The notes under the pieces: generated by a model
What the model saw: only the letters and a program-made list of their open reading frames with translations
What the model was told of the DNA's origin: nothing
Databases searched by the model: none
Shown here: positions 9,052-21,973 of the stretch, piece after piece
Layout: the number at the start of each line of letters is the position of its first letter
How positions within the stretch are numbered: the stretch's first letter is position 1
Assembly: GCA_023935145.1 (NCBI GenBank)
Contig: CM043698.1
Coordinates: forward strand, 41,007,501 to 41,071,500
Length of the DNA: 64,000 nt
Reading direction: 5' to 3'
Source: Bretschneidera sinensis
Lineage: Eukaryota > Streptophyta > Magnoliopsida > Brassicales > Akaniaceae
Position numbers and translations under genes: made by a program

Positions 9052-12000
9052 ATGGCTTCCGAAAATCTCACTGACAAGAACGCTATTTTCAGAAAACTGA
9101 AAGCAAAATCAGAAAACAAGGTCTGTTGGTCTTGGCCTTTTCTACTTCCTGTTTTATATTTTCATGACTCGTTTTTGGTGTGTTTGTTCCTGTTTCGGGG
9201 AGGAATTTGATTGTTGCGATTGAGATCTGATTCAGATCTGGCAGCTCTGTTAATAGATCTTGAAATTGAATTATAGGTTTAATGTTCTCTCGTATTGGGT
9301 TTTGTGGTTTTAGATGTGTTTTGATTGTAATGCAAAGAACCCGACTTGGGCATCGGTTACGTATGGGATCTTTCTCTGTATTGATTGCTCCGCGGTTCAT
9401 CGAAGTCTTGGTGTTCACATCAGCTTTGTGAGGTAATTTGGTTTGTAAATGTTTTTAGTGTTCAAGCAGTTGATTTGGGCCTTGGTTTTGCGCTTTCAAC
9501 TAGATTAAGCTGTGAATTGATTTAGTTTCTTGGTGTTAGTAGGTGTGCCCATATTTGTGTCATGTGTAACTGATTCGGGCCTTGGTTTTGCGCTTTTTAC
9601 TTGATTGAGCTGGGAATTGATGTATTTCTTGGTTTTACTTAGGTGCCCATTCTTGTGTTATGTGTATACGTGCGAGTTACTATGTTGATTGACATATTTG
9701 ATTTGGTTATTTATTAGAAATTAATCTCAGGCAGGCATCAATAATTAATCATGCATAAAAAAGCCTGGAATTTTTATGAAGCATCTTTGTACTTTGGTAT
9801 AACTAAGTATGTTGGTGCGATCTGAATAAGTTTAATTTGTTATTCATTTATTATCTCCCGAGAAATTCAGTTTATCCAAAATTATGATTACTGCAAAATT
9901 GACTGGGTATGAGGGTATAGGTAGGGACCTAGGGATTGTAGGAATTACAATATAGATAAGGTTAAAAGTGTATTGTTGGAGATTTGAGTAATGGACTGTT
10001 CAAATCAGCAAAAGAACGAAAATTGGACATTTTGGTCTATGGGTTTTGTGAATTCTTGAATTTGGGATATATAATAGTTTTTTTTAAGAGGTTGAGGTTT
10101 TGCTTCTTGAGCTTCCAGGGACCACCTTCATATCCACTAAAAAGAATGCTTTAAAACTGGGAGAACTTGACATTTAGAACTCAGCCAATCATCAAGGGCC
10201 TCTTTCAGCTGTTCAAGGGACTTTTTGTTTTCCCAACATGAATGAATACTTGCAAAGAAGCAACCATTAAATAACGTGCAATAACTATAGAGGTGCTTGA
10301 CATTCAACTTTTAGAAACATGCTTGAAACAAAGGTTGCATGTTCAGTGCTGCGATTATTTCTTTTGCAATTATCATTTTTATAAATGTCTACTATTTCTC
10401 ACTTATTTCCCCCTTTGCTAGTGGGCTGCATTTTGAATTTTAGTTTTTTAATAATTTTTAAACACTTTATATGGGTGCACTTGCTCACACGTGTGTAATA
10501 ATATATACATGGTTTTACCCCTCTTACCTCTCTTTTACAAATTGTTGTTTTTCATATGAAAAAGATAAAAAAATTCATAAACAAATTAAACACGTTTTTT
10601 TATACTGATTTCTCAATTGCCAAAGCACATTCAATCATTTGGTGTTATTATGTCAAGTTGTTCATATGAAGCCATATCCTTTGTTCAAATTTTATTTGGT
10701 CATTCCTTTCAAACTAATCATCAACCACAAATTGGTTTCTACGTTGACAAATATGGTTTTGACTCATATTTCCCCCCGAGTATGCTTCTTTACAAGTACC
10801 CCCAAACTCTTCAAATTTGATTTGCCCTCCTTGCTCACTTGATAAGGAAAATGTTTCCTGTACCAATTAGCAAACAATATTCAAAATCATGCTTTATATC
10901 TTGTTGCAAAAAATCCATTTTCGTTTCTTTATCTTCACATCTGTAGAATCAGAAAAAATGCGTACTCCTCCATTCTCTTTGCTTTTTTGGGTTGCTTTGA
11001 ATTGGAATTGTTTCAAAGGGATTGATTGGGTTTTAACAAGTAGCGATTTGAAGGACTTATCAAAGGAAAAAAAAGTAGGGATTTGAAGGATGAGATTATC
11101 AATAGATGAAATAGCACAAAATAGGAGGAAGAAAACATGCATATATTGATTGGGAACCACTGGAAAAAATGTAGATTAGGGTTTCACTATTTTTGTATAA
11201 TCCTTAAATTTCGAAAATTGCATCCGAGTGAAATGTTCTACATTCAATTTATTTGGCTTTTGGTGAAATTTCTTTATTAAAAATGTTGGTACCGTAGGGT
11301 AAATTGGGAATTGACGTATAAAAAAGGGTAAATTGAGCATTTACTTAAAAAAGGTTAAATTGGGAATTTACATGTATAAAAGTGTAAATTGGGCATCCAT
11401 ACCATTTTCTTAACTATATTTAATAACTATATTATTTTAGTCTATTAATGGAGACAAGATATTTTAGTGCTAATGATATAGAAAAGATGGCTTTAGGAGT
11501 GGCTAATTTGACAAAAGCGGTTGAATAGGGTCTATTGAGTGATTTCAAAGCTAGGAGGCATGGTGGTAGTGTGAGTGTTTCTCACCTTCTTTTTTCCGAT
11601 GGTATGATTGTTTTTTGTGGAGCGGAGATCAATCAAATTTTACATATTCGTTGTACTCCTTTATGTTTTGAGACGGTTTTGGGGCTTAAGATCAATCTTG
11701 GCAAAAGTTTCTTAATTCCTCTTGGTGAAGATATTAATGGTCCCTTACTTGCTAGCTTTTTGGGCTGCAAGATGGGATCGCTTCCTATTTCTTATCTTGG
11801 TCTTCCTCTCGGAGCTAAATGCAAAGATAAAAGTTTTTGGAGCCCGATTATGGAAAATTTTGAGAAACGTTTGACCGGGTGGAAAAATCATTTCCTTTCA
11901 AAAGGGGGTAGACTTACTCTTATCAAGAGCACTCTCTCTAGCCTTCCCATCTATATTTTATCATTTTTCCCTATTCCTATTTCGGTGGCTGGTTGGAGAG

Positions 12001-15000
12001 TATTCAAAGAAGATTTCCTTGGGGTAACACAGGGGAAGAGTATAAGTATCATTTGGTAAAGTGGGGTGTGGTTAAGTAACAATTGGAGAGAGGGGGACTT
12101 GGTCTATTATTCAATAAAGCTCTACTTGGCAAATGGTTTTGGAGATTTCTTATTGAGAAGGATCACCTTTGGAGAAGTGTGGTGGAGGCAAAGTATGGAG
12201 TGGATCAAAATGGGTGGATGTCTAAGGAGACTAGGGAGGTCTACATGAGTGGGGGTGTGGAGGTGGATTTGGAAAAGGTGGGAGGACTTCCATCCTTATG
12301 TTGTGGTATCAGTGGGAAATGGAGAAAGGACCCGGCTTTGGTATGACACTTGGTGTGGGAACCCTCCTTTTTAAGGACAAATTTTCGAACATTTTTGATA
12401 TCATGAGTAAAGAAGCGCTAGTTAGCTCTTGTATCTCCATGTCAAACGAAGGGATATCTTGGGTTGTGCCTTTTATTCGTAATGTTCGTGATTGTTAAGT
12501 AGGAGAGGTAATGAGGTTTTTGGAGACCTTATATAATTCTTCGGTGGAGATGGGTAGAGAGGATGTGATGAGATGGGGGCCTTGTCCAAATAAGGGGAAT
12601 GACTTCTATAAGATTCTTTTTGATAAAGTCCTTTTGGATGGTAACCCCAATTTCCCTTGGAAAGCTATTTGGTATTCTCGTATACTCGAGAAAGTGCGTT
12701 TTTTGCGTTAGAAGTCTCTTGGGAGAAAATTCTAACTCTTGACAATTTACAAAGGAGGGGGAAATTGATTGTTAATAGGTGCTATATTTGTAAAGAAGGC
12801 GCCGAGTTTGTATATCATCTTTTGATGGAATGTTTGCTCGCTAGAAGTTTGTGGGAGATAGCTTATAGTATTTTAGGGGTTTCTTGGGTGATGGTGGGCT
12901 CCGTAAAAGATGAAATTTAGGCTTGGAGTGGATTGAGGGCTTCCAAAGAGATCAAGAAGGCTTATTCATTGATCCCACATTGAATTTTTTGGCTATTGTG
13001 GAGAGAAAGGAACCGGAGAGCTTTTGATGGGGTAGAAAAACCTATTGGAACTATTAGAGATAGTTTGGTCAATACCCACAATTTTTTGTTTAGAGGGAAC
13101 GTCTTTGTAAATAATGAAGATCTTTTAGATTTGGTGGATTTCTTATTTGAAAATAGTCTTTCGCTTTGAGTTGCACCTTCTTGGTACTTTTTTAATAAAG
13201 TTTTTTACTTAACCAAACAAAGACATCAAATTAGTACTTAGCAACAACAACAAAAAATACATCGACATCAATTAGTGGTGTCCATGTGAAGGATAACTAA
13301 GGTGATTTTAGATCGTTAAATATATTTCATAATGTGATTTGCAAATTGTGGTAATATGATGACTTGGTTAAGAGGAAGTTTCAAAGTCCATGCTCGTCGC
13401 TTGTCATGGCAAACTGATTGGTGTCTTGATGAGACATTAGTGAATTCAATGGGATGCATGATATCTTGTCTTTTATAGTGCTATTTAAGGTTTGGTCCTT
13501 CTATTCGTCGTTGGGACAGGGGCATGTGATTCCACTATGAACATCGCGCTTGGTACTTCGTCGAACTTCTTACCTTGAGAATCTTAGTCTTTTGCCCTTG
13601 GTTTGCCGCTCACAAGCACACATCACTAGTTTATTTGTTGCTTTTAAAAAGAAAAAAACTTGAGCACTATTTATCATTGAAACACATTGATGGAGTACAT
13701 GAGAATATTAGAATTAGATTTTAATATAAGAATTGGGGGTTATTTTAATTATGGGGATAATTATGTAATTAACAATATCAGGGGTATTTAGAGTTTATTT
13801 AAGTTTAGTTAATTAATTTTCTTATTTAAGTTTTCCTTATTGGTTTTGGACTAAGGTTTCTAAGATCTCTGTATATGGAGATGTTCTTATGTTATTTTAC
13901 GTGGCTTATGAATTATGAAAAAACAGTTTCCTTTGAAACTAAAAAACTCTGTGATTGAGTTTGTTGGTTGCGATGTTCTTCGCGTCCATGTGATTTAGAT
14001 TGTGGTTCCCGTGTGATTTAGATCATTCTATCTTTATTTTTTTGTTCTTGTTTTGTTCTTGTTCGTTTTCTTGCCTACTGTTCTGCATCAAAGTGGTATC
14101 AAAGCCTCAACTTCGATCCCCCACCACTGCTACCATTGAGCTAAATTTTGTTCTCCCATCACAATAATTCAAATCCACCAAACAAACCCTAGATCCAAAT
14201 CACAAGACATCACCAAACAAACCCTAGACCAAAATCAGTTTTAGAGAATGATGGAGTACACAATAAAGATTAGAATCATGGATTTTAATCTAAGAATTAG
14301 AAGGTATTTTAATTATGGGATAATTATGTTACTGGCAATATTAGGGTATATAGAGTTTATTTAAATTTAGTTAATTAGTTTTTTTATTTAAGATCTCTAT
14401 ATAAGAGACGTCCCTATGTTATTTTACTTGGCTTATGAATTATGAAAAAAAAAGCTTCTTTTGAAACCAAACAACTCTGTGAATGAGTGTGTTGTTCGCG
14501 CCATGTGAGTTGGTTGGTGTTCTTCGCGTCCATGTAATTTGGATTGCGGTTCCCATGTGATTTGGGAGGATCTTTGTGATTTGGATCATTCTATCCTTAT
14601 TTTCTTGTTCTTGTTTGTTTTCTCTCCTACTGTTCTGCATCACTCATCCACTATCAAGGCAATCATTGGTGTTATAAATTTATCACTTTTTTATTTCTGT
14701 TTTTGATTCAATCGTTATGCTATAATTTTTGGCCAAGGATACATTGATTTTGGTGGATTGGGCTGTCTAGTTTTTCCTTGGCCAACCTGGTAAGGCACAC
14801 TTTTCTTTCTTTCTTTCTTTCTTATTTTTGTGGTGCATTCTGAAGGAAAACAGTTGAGGGATTAGTAAGGCTTGTCAGGTTAAAGTTAGGGTGTTGAGAA
14901 TTGTAATATTATAATTCTTACTTTGGAGTCGTTCTAGTGGAGGCTGGAAGGTCGAAGCATTTAATTGTGATTTTCTTGGATTTCCTCCTCTTTGAAAGAC

Positions 15001-18000
15001 TACTAGGTAGGAGTTAAAAAATACACATACACATATATGTTTATTATATACCTATCCAAAAATATATGCATGTTATACGATTGTATATTTGTCAACTTTT
15101 GTTGCCTAGGGAGTATATGTTTTGGGGCACTTTGGAAACATTCTTTTTATTTCTATTAAATTTGTTTGGAAATTTAGGATTACTGTTGTAAGAAATTTGA
15201 GCTAAGATGGTTGTGGAAGTGGCTTTCGATTAGATCATGAGTTTCACAGCATAATTTGCGTTGCTTAACCGAACTAACACTTTATCCGGAATTTAAAAAA
15301 CAAAACATATCGTACCTGCATACAGGAACAATAAATTCATGCCTGCAGCTATCATTTATGTTCATCTCCAATTTTATTTCTTTTTATTAGAGGGAGGCTT
15401 TTGGGTTGACACACTCATATTGAGGAGTCTCTAAAATTCATAACAGTGGTCTAAAAATATAACACTAAATTTTTAGGTGACATTTTAAACTTTTCCTGAA
15501 CAACAATTTTTGCATTTGTCCCCCCTTTTCTTTTCATTTATTTGAAAGGCCTGCATTCTGGTTGAAACACTGCTTTATAATATTTATATGAAGTCTGTCC
15601 TTCCACTTTAGAAGACTTGCTGACTGTTTCCATGAATACTTTTTTAAGCAACTCTGTTTATTTACTGTCAAGTGGCACCACTGGTTATGCATTGGTTCTT
15701 GTGACATGGCTGGTTTAGAGTTGTGAAGATGTGTAGTGTATGAAGCATCTTTGATTCCCTTCATTTTTTTTTCTCTTTCCTTTTTGATATCTTTCCCTGA
15801 AAGATAAAAAGGAAGAGATTATTAAATTATTGATTTTTTTTTTCATCCAGGTCTACAAATTTAGACTCATGGAGCGCTGAGCAGTTGAGACTGATGATGT
15901 TTGGGGGAAACAACCGTGCACAGGTTTTCTTTAAGCAGCATGGATGGACTGATGGAGGCAAAATTGAGGCCAAGTATACCTCAAGAGCAGCCGATTTATA
16001 TAGGCAAATTCTTTCAAAAGAAGTTGCAAAAAGTATGTCGGAAGAGGTAGCTTTGCCATCATCACCTGTTGCTTCTCAGTCAGCACAAGCAGCTAATGGA
16101 CTTCCTGATATCAAGAGCTTGGAAGCTCCTAAAGAAAGCTCTTTAGGCAAGAAAGAAATACCTGATGTCTCTGCTTTGCCGAAAGTTTCTTATACAGGTG
16201 TTATCAGTACTGTCAAGAAGCCTCTTGGTGCAAAGAAAATTGGGAAGACTGGACTTGGTGCTCGTAAGCTAACTACTAAGGTAAAAATTCTGCCTTTTCT
16301 CTTCTATTCTTTTTATGAATTGACATTCCTGAACAATTTAGTTATCAGCAGAAGTTATCTTAAAAGATATCTTTATTTTGATATTTATCACTTGGTTATC
16401 TGTGGTTAATTCGAAACAGCTGCCTTCTAAACAAGACTTTTGTTAATGCAGCCAAGTGAAAATCTATATGACCAGAAGCCTGAAGAACCAGCTCCTCAGG
16501 TTTCATCCTCAACTAACAGCACTCCATCAGTTGGCTCATTGTTTGCATCTCGTTTTGAGTATGTAGACGTTCAATCTGGAGATCAGAGTTCTGGTGGTAC
16601 ACAAGTGCTTAGCCATGTAGCTCCACCAAAGTCATCGAGCTTCTTTGTAGATTTTGGAATGGACAGTGGTTTTCAGAAGAAATCAAACTCAAATTCCTCG
16701 AAAGTGCAAGTATGTTTTGTTACTTTTTCTTTTACCTGCCTATATGTTACTTAGCAAAACTAGGCTATTTCCTGTCAAACTACGTACAAAACACTGATCT
16801 TGCTGACAGAAATATCTCTTTGTGGGCTGTAAATCTCTAATATGCAAATATTAACTAAAAGATCTCAAGGCCAAAGCTTTCTTGGCTATTTCTCCAAAAA
16901 AGTTCCTTGAAGGTGACAAAGGATTAGCAAGACACTTGGGAAGTCTATAATATCTAAAAGCGGTTGAAAACATGTAATATACTTTAGGCATACATGCACA
17001 AACAAAATGTTGACTGCTTTTAATTGAACAAATTTTTACATCTCACTTTCTCAATTTCTAATTTTTGGCCCAATTTATGCTTCAGAATTGCTTTATTAAG
17101 GTTTGGTCAATTGTTATATGGTGGACAAAGGGAAAGTAAGTACATGGTAGCTCTGTGTTTCTATTGCTTTAACTGTGTCTTGTATACTTTAGTGTTGTCT
17201 GTTTTGCTTATGCTTCTTTGGTGCCAATTGCCGTGCCATCTTTAAATTCCACTAGGTTTTGTAGTGTTTTAAAGAGACATTTTCCTTAAAACTTGCAAAA
17301 GTTAGGAAATTTTGAGTTCCTTGACGATAAAAAATGATGAATCAGTGCATTCAAGGTCGTGGGAGCTTAAGGGGGCCTCCTCCCCTCCCTAGAATGAGGT
17401 GGATGTTGAGGTTAGGAAATGGGTCCTGTATAAATTTACCAAGAAAAATAATTAGGAATCTTTTAAAATTGACTTTTCAAAAGATATGCTTTTGAGTTGC
17501 TTTTCAAATGTTTTCGGCTTTAGAATGAATGAGTAATTTTCCTGGAAGTATTAGTTGATAGTAGATATTGCACAGCTCCCTTTTTTCTTTTCTTTTTATT
17601 TAAAAAAAAAGGAAACTCCAGGAGGATAATAAATTTTTTTTTACCTTTTCTATAAAGAATGATGCGCGTGAAGTACGTCTTTGAACCTGCAGTTTGTGAT
17701 GGAGCTAATGATGACATCGGGTCCTTTATCTATTTTTATAGAAGAGGACATTGTTTATTATTTCTCATTTTATTTTGACTTAGCTTTTCTTCCATGAAAA
17801 GTTGTTATTGCTTATTTTGAATTGAATCGAGTCAGGGGAGGGAGACAGTAATCTTTAATCAGTAGCATTATTATCTTTCTACTTGAATCAAGGAATGCCC
17901 TTGTTTTATTCTGTGTTCTTTTCCATGATTTCTTTGGTCGTTTCAGTGGAAATAGTCATAAACTTAAATTGCATATTGCCACTTTTGCCCCGATCCCATT

Positions 18001-19744
18001 ATTGTTTTCCCTTCATTAGCTTACATCCTCTGAGATGCTTATCTTCAGTTTGCATTACTAATAGCTGTAATTAACTTCTATATGAAGATCAATTTTTTGG
18101 TGGCTTAATCATTTTCTGTAAGTTTCTGATCATTCATCCTAAGATGTCAGGTGTTCAAAAGCAACTTTTCTTTTTGTGGGTGGGGGGAACACTTTATGGA
18201 AAGATTCACTTAGCTTCTGGCTTTATTACTTGTATGTGAAGATAGATAGCTAATGGCCTTTCAGAGAGATTTGAAACTTAAAAAGAAAGTTAGTATTAAT
18301 CTTATTGGAGCTTAATGCTTTATTATTTCGCTGCTTGGTTATAAGTTAGTAATTTATTTTTGGATTGATTCTGCTGATAATTGAAGAAAGATCAAGTTCA
18401 CGAGAGTTTAATTTTGTCAAATTCTAGTTTGAGCTTCCACCATGGTAGGATTCCTGCCTCCCATAAGGAAATGACAAGTATTTCTAACTTCAAAACAGAG
18501 TGCAGAATTTTGTTTAGAAACCTGCAGTAACATCTAATATAGAAGGTTATAACCTGCTCAAAGTTCATTGTGTAACTTCAGAGACAGATTATGATATTTG
18601 AGCCTTTAGCTCTATTTTGGAGAAGGATTTCTTTTGCTGGTCACTTGCGCTTCTACGGAGTTCTTTGTCTTGATATCAAATTCTTTACTTAAACTGGAAT
18701 TTCTGTATTTATGTTCAGGAAAACATACATACAAGAATTGAATTGATGTTGCCCCTTGTTACATGATTCGGTTTGATTCATTATGTTAGTTATGACTTGG
18801 TCCACATGCATGATAGATGTGCTGCTTTGGTATTTCTTTGTTCTTATGGCATCTTATTATTATCAGATTCTGGAAACTGATGAAGCAAGGAAGAAATTCT
18901 CAAATGCAAAATCTATTTCCTCTGCTCAGTATTTTGGGGATCAGAACAAATCTACTGACGTTGAGGCTCAAGTTACTTTGCAGAAGTTCTCAGTATGTAT
19001 CTTGCTCACTAACTTCCTTGAAATTTTCTATTTTAGGTGATGGTTTCCTCTGATGTCTGGGATCTTTGGTAATAGGATTTCGTGTATGCAGTACTTTCCT
19101 TTCCTATTTCTTTTCTCATTTTGTTCAAGCTGATATTAGCTACCAACCCTTTGCAACCTCGGTGGTTTGTGACTTACTTGTCTTTCCTCAAGGTCACATG
19201 TTTAAGGGATGGTGAAGCAAAAGCTGAAACAAGAAGTTGATATTAGCTAATGAGATATTCAAACAAATATAGTTTCATAGCTCAGCCTCAAATCTGGAAT
19301 AGATTACTCTCACTGGGTAATGCAAATGCAAATGACACTTCTAAAAAAATGGTAATGCAGATGATTGTTTTGTGTACTGACATGAATTATTTGAGGATGA
19401 AAGAACTGATTAAAATTCTCAATCTGATTTCAGGAGTTTAACATTTTTTTGGTTTGGCATAGAATAATTAGATAAATCCAAGGATGTTGTGTATAAACAC
19501 TTAATATAGATATAGAATGAATTACGGTTTTTTTCCCCTTCCAATTGTTGATTTCATCTTGAGATAAGTTCTTGTAGTTCGAAATTTGTTGTTAAATGTG
19601 GCTTATAATTTTCCAATTATATACAGGGTTCAACCGCCATTTCTAGTGCTGATCTTTTTGGTCACGGCAATGATAATCCTATTGATATTACTGCTAGTGA
19701 CCTGCTCAACCGACTTTCTTTTCAGGTTTGCTGTTCGATATTTT

Positions 19745-19825
<81 letters not shown>

Positions 19826-20128
19826 GTTGAATTGCCAATATGGTGGAAGATTTATACTATGCTTAAGATGTTGAATATACCTTTTGTGTTTTCTTTTTCA
19901 CCGTTCTGTATGTTCCCCGGATGTCCTTCCTCAGCACTCTTTTATTGTTCTTGTTTTTATTATGTACTACTTTTTGGCTGATCTTGGTTTTTCTTTTTTC
20001 CTTTTGAATTTTGTTTTCAGGCACAACAAGATATCTCTTCCCTTAAGAACATTGCTGGAGAGACTGGGAAGAAGCTCAGCTCATTAGCATCCACTCTAAT
20101 CACGGATCTTCAGGACAGAATCCTCTAA
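9052..20128 (+). CDS. ADP-ribosylation factor GTPase-activating protein (AGD8/9/10 type)
   Basis: Seven coding exons: 9052-9120, 9314-9432, 15851-16280, 16452-16709, 18867-18992, 19627-19725, 20021-20128. All junctions are GT-AG and the frame stays open, giving 402 aa, close to Arabidopsis AGD8-AGD10. The ArfGAP zinc finger has Cys25, Cys28, Cys45 and Cys48, followed by [13 protein letters not shown] with the arginine finger at about residue 53. A basic [18 protein letters not shown] stretch follows near residues 180-195. Conserved C-terminal blocks read [25 protein letters not shown] and QQDISSLK. These proteins stimulate GTP hydrolysis on ARF1-class GTPases, in plants mainly in Golgi/COPI vesicle traffic. 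Intron 2 (9433-15850) is unusually long because it holds a LINE and a TRIM, and it splits codon 63 in the GAP domain. The gene looks intact. Confidence 0.95.
9471..9668 (+). repeat. imperfect 100-bp tandem duplication in ARF-GAP intron 2
   Basis: Two units (about 9471-9570 and 9571-9668) share GGGCCTTGGTTTTGCGCTTT, then GAATTGAT, TTTCTTGG and GGTGCCC/GGTGTGCCC blocks in the same order with scattered substitutions. It lies just after the exon 2 donor site. Confidence 0.8.
9669..11446 (+). other. ARF-GAP intron 2, proximal part; no gene seen
   Basis: AT-rich intronic sequence without recognisable coding exons. Near 11297-11395 a short motif of the type GTAAATTGGGAATT recurs about four times, resembling fragmented repeat DNA. 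Short open frames at 10617-11160 show no family resemblance. Confidence 0.6.
11447..13203 (+). mobile_element. 5'-truncated L1-type LINE (RT and zinc-binding end)
   Basis: The sequence starts inside the RT domain and runs to a plant L1-like 3' end. It shows [15 protein letters not shown], where FADD is expected and reads FSDG, so RT is inactive. Then follow [38 protein letters not shown], a [15 protein letters not shown] segment and the zf-RVT-like end ([43 protein letters not shown]). Stops and frame changes occur near 11526, 12056, 12496, 12708 and 12918. A TTAATAAAG-type tail ends near 13203. It lies inside ARF-GAP intron 2 in the same orientation as the gene. Confidence 0.9.
13204..13687 (+). 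other. intron 2 spacer between LINE and TRIM
   Basis: No coding or structured feature was recognised. The last bases before the TRIM (CACAT, 13683-13687) form the left half of its target duplication. Confidence 0.5.
13688..14090 (+). repeat. TRIM 5' LTR
   Basis: 403 bp, TG...CA ends. Compared with the 3' LTR it carries an extra segment near 13826-13857 and a decayed TATA region (CTGTATATGG near 13868-13880). Confidence 0.85.
14094..14105 (+). other. TRIM primer-binding site
   Basis: TGGTATCAAAGC lies three bases after the 5' LTR and differs by one base from the common initiator-Met-tRNA PBS of plant copia and TRIM elements. Confidence 0.8.
14249..14642 (+). repeat. TRIM 3' LTR
   Basis: 394 bp, aligned throughout with the 5' LTR. 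It keeps a clear TATA-like CTCTATATAAGAG near 14395-14407. Near 14540-14580 it has a small internal duplication of a GTGATTTGG-type unit absent from the 5' copy. Confidence 0.85.
14643..15850 (+). other. ARF-GAP intron 2, distal part; no gene seen
   Basis: AT-rich intron with a short (CTTT)n run near 14802-14822 and a pyrimidine-rich tract leading to the exon 3 acceptor (TTTCATCCAG at 15841-15850). No coding exon was recognised. Confidence 0.6.
16710..18866 (+). other. ARF-GAP intron 4; no gene seen
   Basis: A 2.16-kb intron between the PPKSS-containing exon and the ETDEARKKF exon. It is AT-rich, and its short open frames resemble no known family. No mobile element boundary was recognised. 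Confidence 0.6.
19746..19821 (+). repeat. compound (CT)n(TA)n microsatellite
   Basis: About 15 CT units are followed by about 23 TA units. It begins 21 bp after the 5' splice site of ARF-GAP intron 6 (donor at 19726). Confidence 0.98.
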
Positions 20129-21973
20129 ATACTGTTGTGTTTTGTGTTAAAAAAAAATACCAAAGGAGCCTTTTAAATTTGCAGCCAATTATCTTGTGTT
20201 GCGAATGTAAAGAGTGTTATTATAATTTTTTTTACAAAGAAATATAAAAAAAAAATTAAAACTCTCCAGGCTTATGACAGGATGGTTTTCTTATTTTGTA
20301 GCAAAAGGGTTGCTCTGAGATTTGATTTTATGTGTTTTTAGAGTTTTATTTAGGAGTCAATATGTCATTTTGTAAACCAACACGGATTTCCTGTTTTGTA
20401 GTAAGGGAGGTAGGAATCAAAATTCTCTTTTGAAATTGACTGTGTTGATGTGGGGCTCAGCATTTTGCAATAAGATTAGTCTTCACCATCTTGGCTCTGT
20501 GCGGGCTTGAGAAATAACGTTCAGCCCAAAATTGGCCTGACACAATTCAAATGTATGCACAACCTATTTTTTTGAATTCCTAAATTACCTCTTTGGTGCT
20601 TCTCATTTATTAAACTTAGATGCTTCTCATTTATTAAACTATTATCTTCTTTTTTATCTATCTCATTTGCCTCTGCAATTTTCATGGCATTTAAGTGGAT
20701 TTAAAAAGAATTAAAATCCAAACGAGGCCCTAATGTCATCAATGAGTGGAGAATGGCTAGGAATAGTATGACTACAGTCATGTTCCCAGCAACCATCTTC
20801 AAATGATGAAGCAAGGTTCCTATCGGCTCGGTTTGCAATCTACCCGCGTGGGTCACTGCCAAAAATATGAAAGGGCAATTGAGTTTTTTTACACTCGAAC
20901 TCATAATTGAAGAGAAAAGTATAGCAAAGTATCACAAATCTAAAATCCATTTTATCCTTTAGCCTCTCAAATCATTATACCCAATATCAATAAACTTTTT
21001 TCTTATTTTGCAATTGTTAATGTGAAAAAAAAATGATGGGATCAAAAGGTTACCCATTGTTGGACCAAATGGAGAGAAAGAAAATCTGCCAAAGGGACAG
21101 GAGAAAACTCACACGTGAAATGATAAGAGAGGAATCTTGAAGAGAATTGGGACGAGAGAAATCATAGAGGGAAGCTAGAGAGAGATAGACACGAGAGAGA
21201 GAAGTATAGTGAGAGCGTCGGCTGGACCCTGCAAACAGCGACCAAAAGCCGTCGACAAGCAGCGTGAAAGCACGGTGGTCACTGTTGGGGCTGCTTTGCT
21301 AGGGTTATGTTTTGATTGTTCTTTCGCTAGTGCAAGGGTAGATGAATAAGAAAGGGACACACTCAACAACTAACCCACAAAGCACCCAAAATGCCTTGCA
21401 CATACTCAGACTCATGTTAGGCACTCCTAGGTCCATGTCACATACTCAAACCATCTGCAACACTTGAAACCTAACTACCTGTACTCACCTTTAATTTCAT
21501 CCAAAAGCATTGGAGTGCGCGTTTCTACAACAGGGCTGCGCACTACTGTGACATGGTTTTGATACCAGAGTGCAAACCCGTAATCTTTTGGATTAACGGT
21601 TATTTAAAACTCTCTACAGAAGATATTTTAGTTTATCTCCTTCTTTATTAATGTATTAAAAAAAACAAAATTAACTTACGAGTGTAGTTTATGTCGAAAT
21701 ATAAAAAATGTTTTTGAATTTTTCCCATAAAACTTTTACACACTTTTATACTTAAGTTGAAATTTATTTTTCATATTAATAGCTTACTTCTATACACTTT
21801 CCATATTCAATTTTATCACAAGGTAAATTTGTGGCTCCAAATAGATTGGCCAAAGAGGCTGCGTTATTTATAGATGGTCTTTTTAGTGTATAATCAGCCT
21901 TTAGAAATTAGAATTTTTTGTTCCACTTGATGTACATAGGGGATGTAACCCTGGAAAAGTGTCTCAACAAATT
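20129..21973 (+). other. ARF-GAP 3' flank and intergenic spacer
   Basis: The first about 140 bp is the likely 3' UTR, with A-rich stretches near 20148 and 20245. A 24-bp near-repeat (TGCTTCTCATTTATTAAACT) occurs twice at 20598-20641. At 21550-21563 TTTGATACCAGAG is, on the minus strand, similar to a retroelement primer-binding site, but no LTR border was found beside it. No gene was recognised. Confidence 0.5.

Larger units (their letters stand above)
13688..14642 (+). mobile_element. TRIM (miniature LTR retrotransposon), complete
   Basis: Two related direct repeats of about 400 bp (13688-14090 and 14249-14642) both begin TGATGGAGTACA and end TTCTGCATCA. Between them is only 158 bp, carrying a PBS TGGTATCAAAGC three bases after LTR 1 and no open frame. 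The element is flanked by CACAT (13683-13687) and CTCAT (14643-14647), a 5-bp target duplication with one mismatch. A small LTR element with PBS and no genes is the definition of a TRIM. It is 955 bp, with LTRs somewhat longer than most described TRIMs. It must be moved by proteins from another element. Confidence 0.88.

Noticed and set aside
21550..21563. Minus-strand TGGTATCAAAA-like primer-binding site
   Set aside because: No LTR terminus ending in CA lies beside it and no retroelement coding follows. A chance match of this length is possible.
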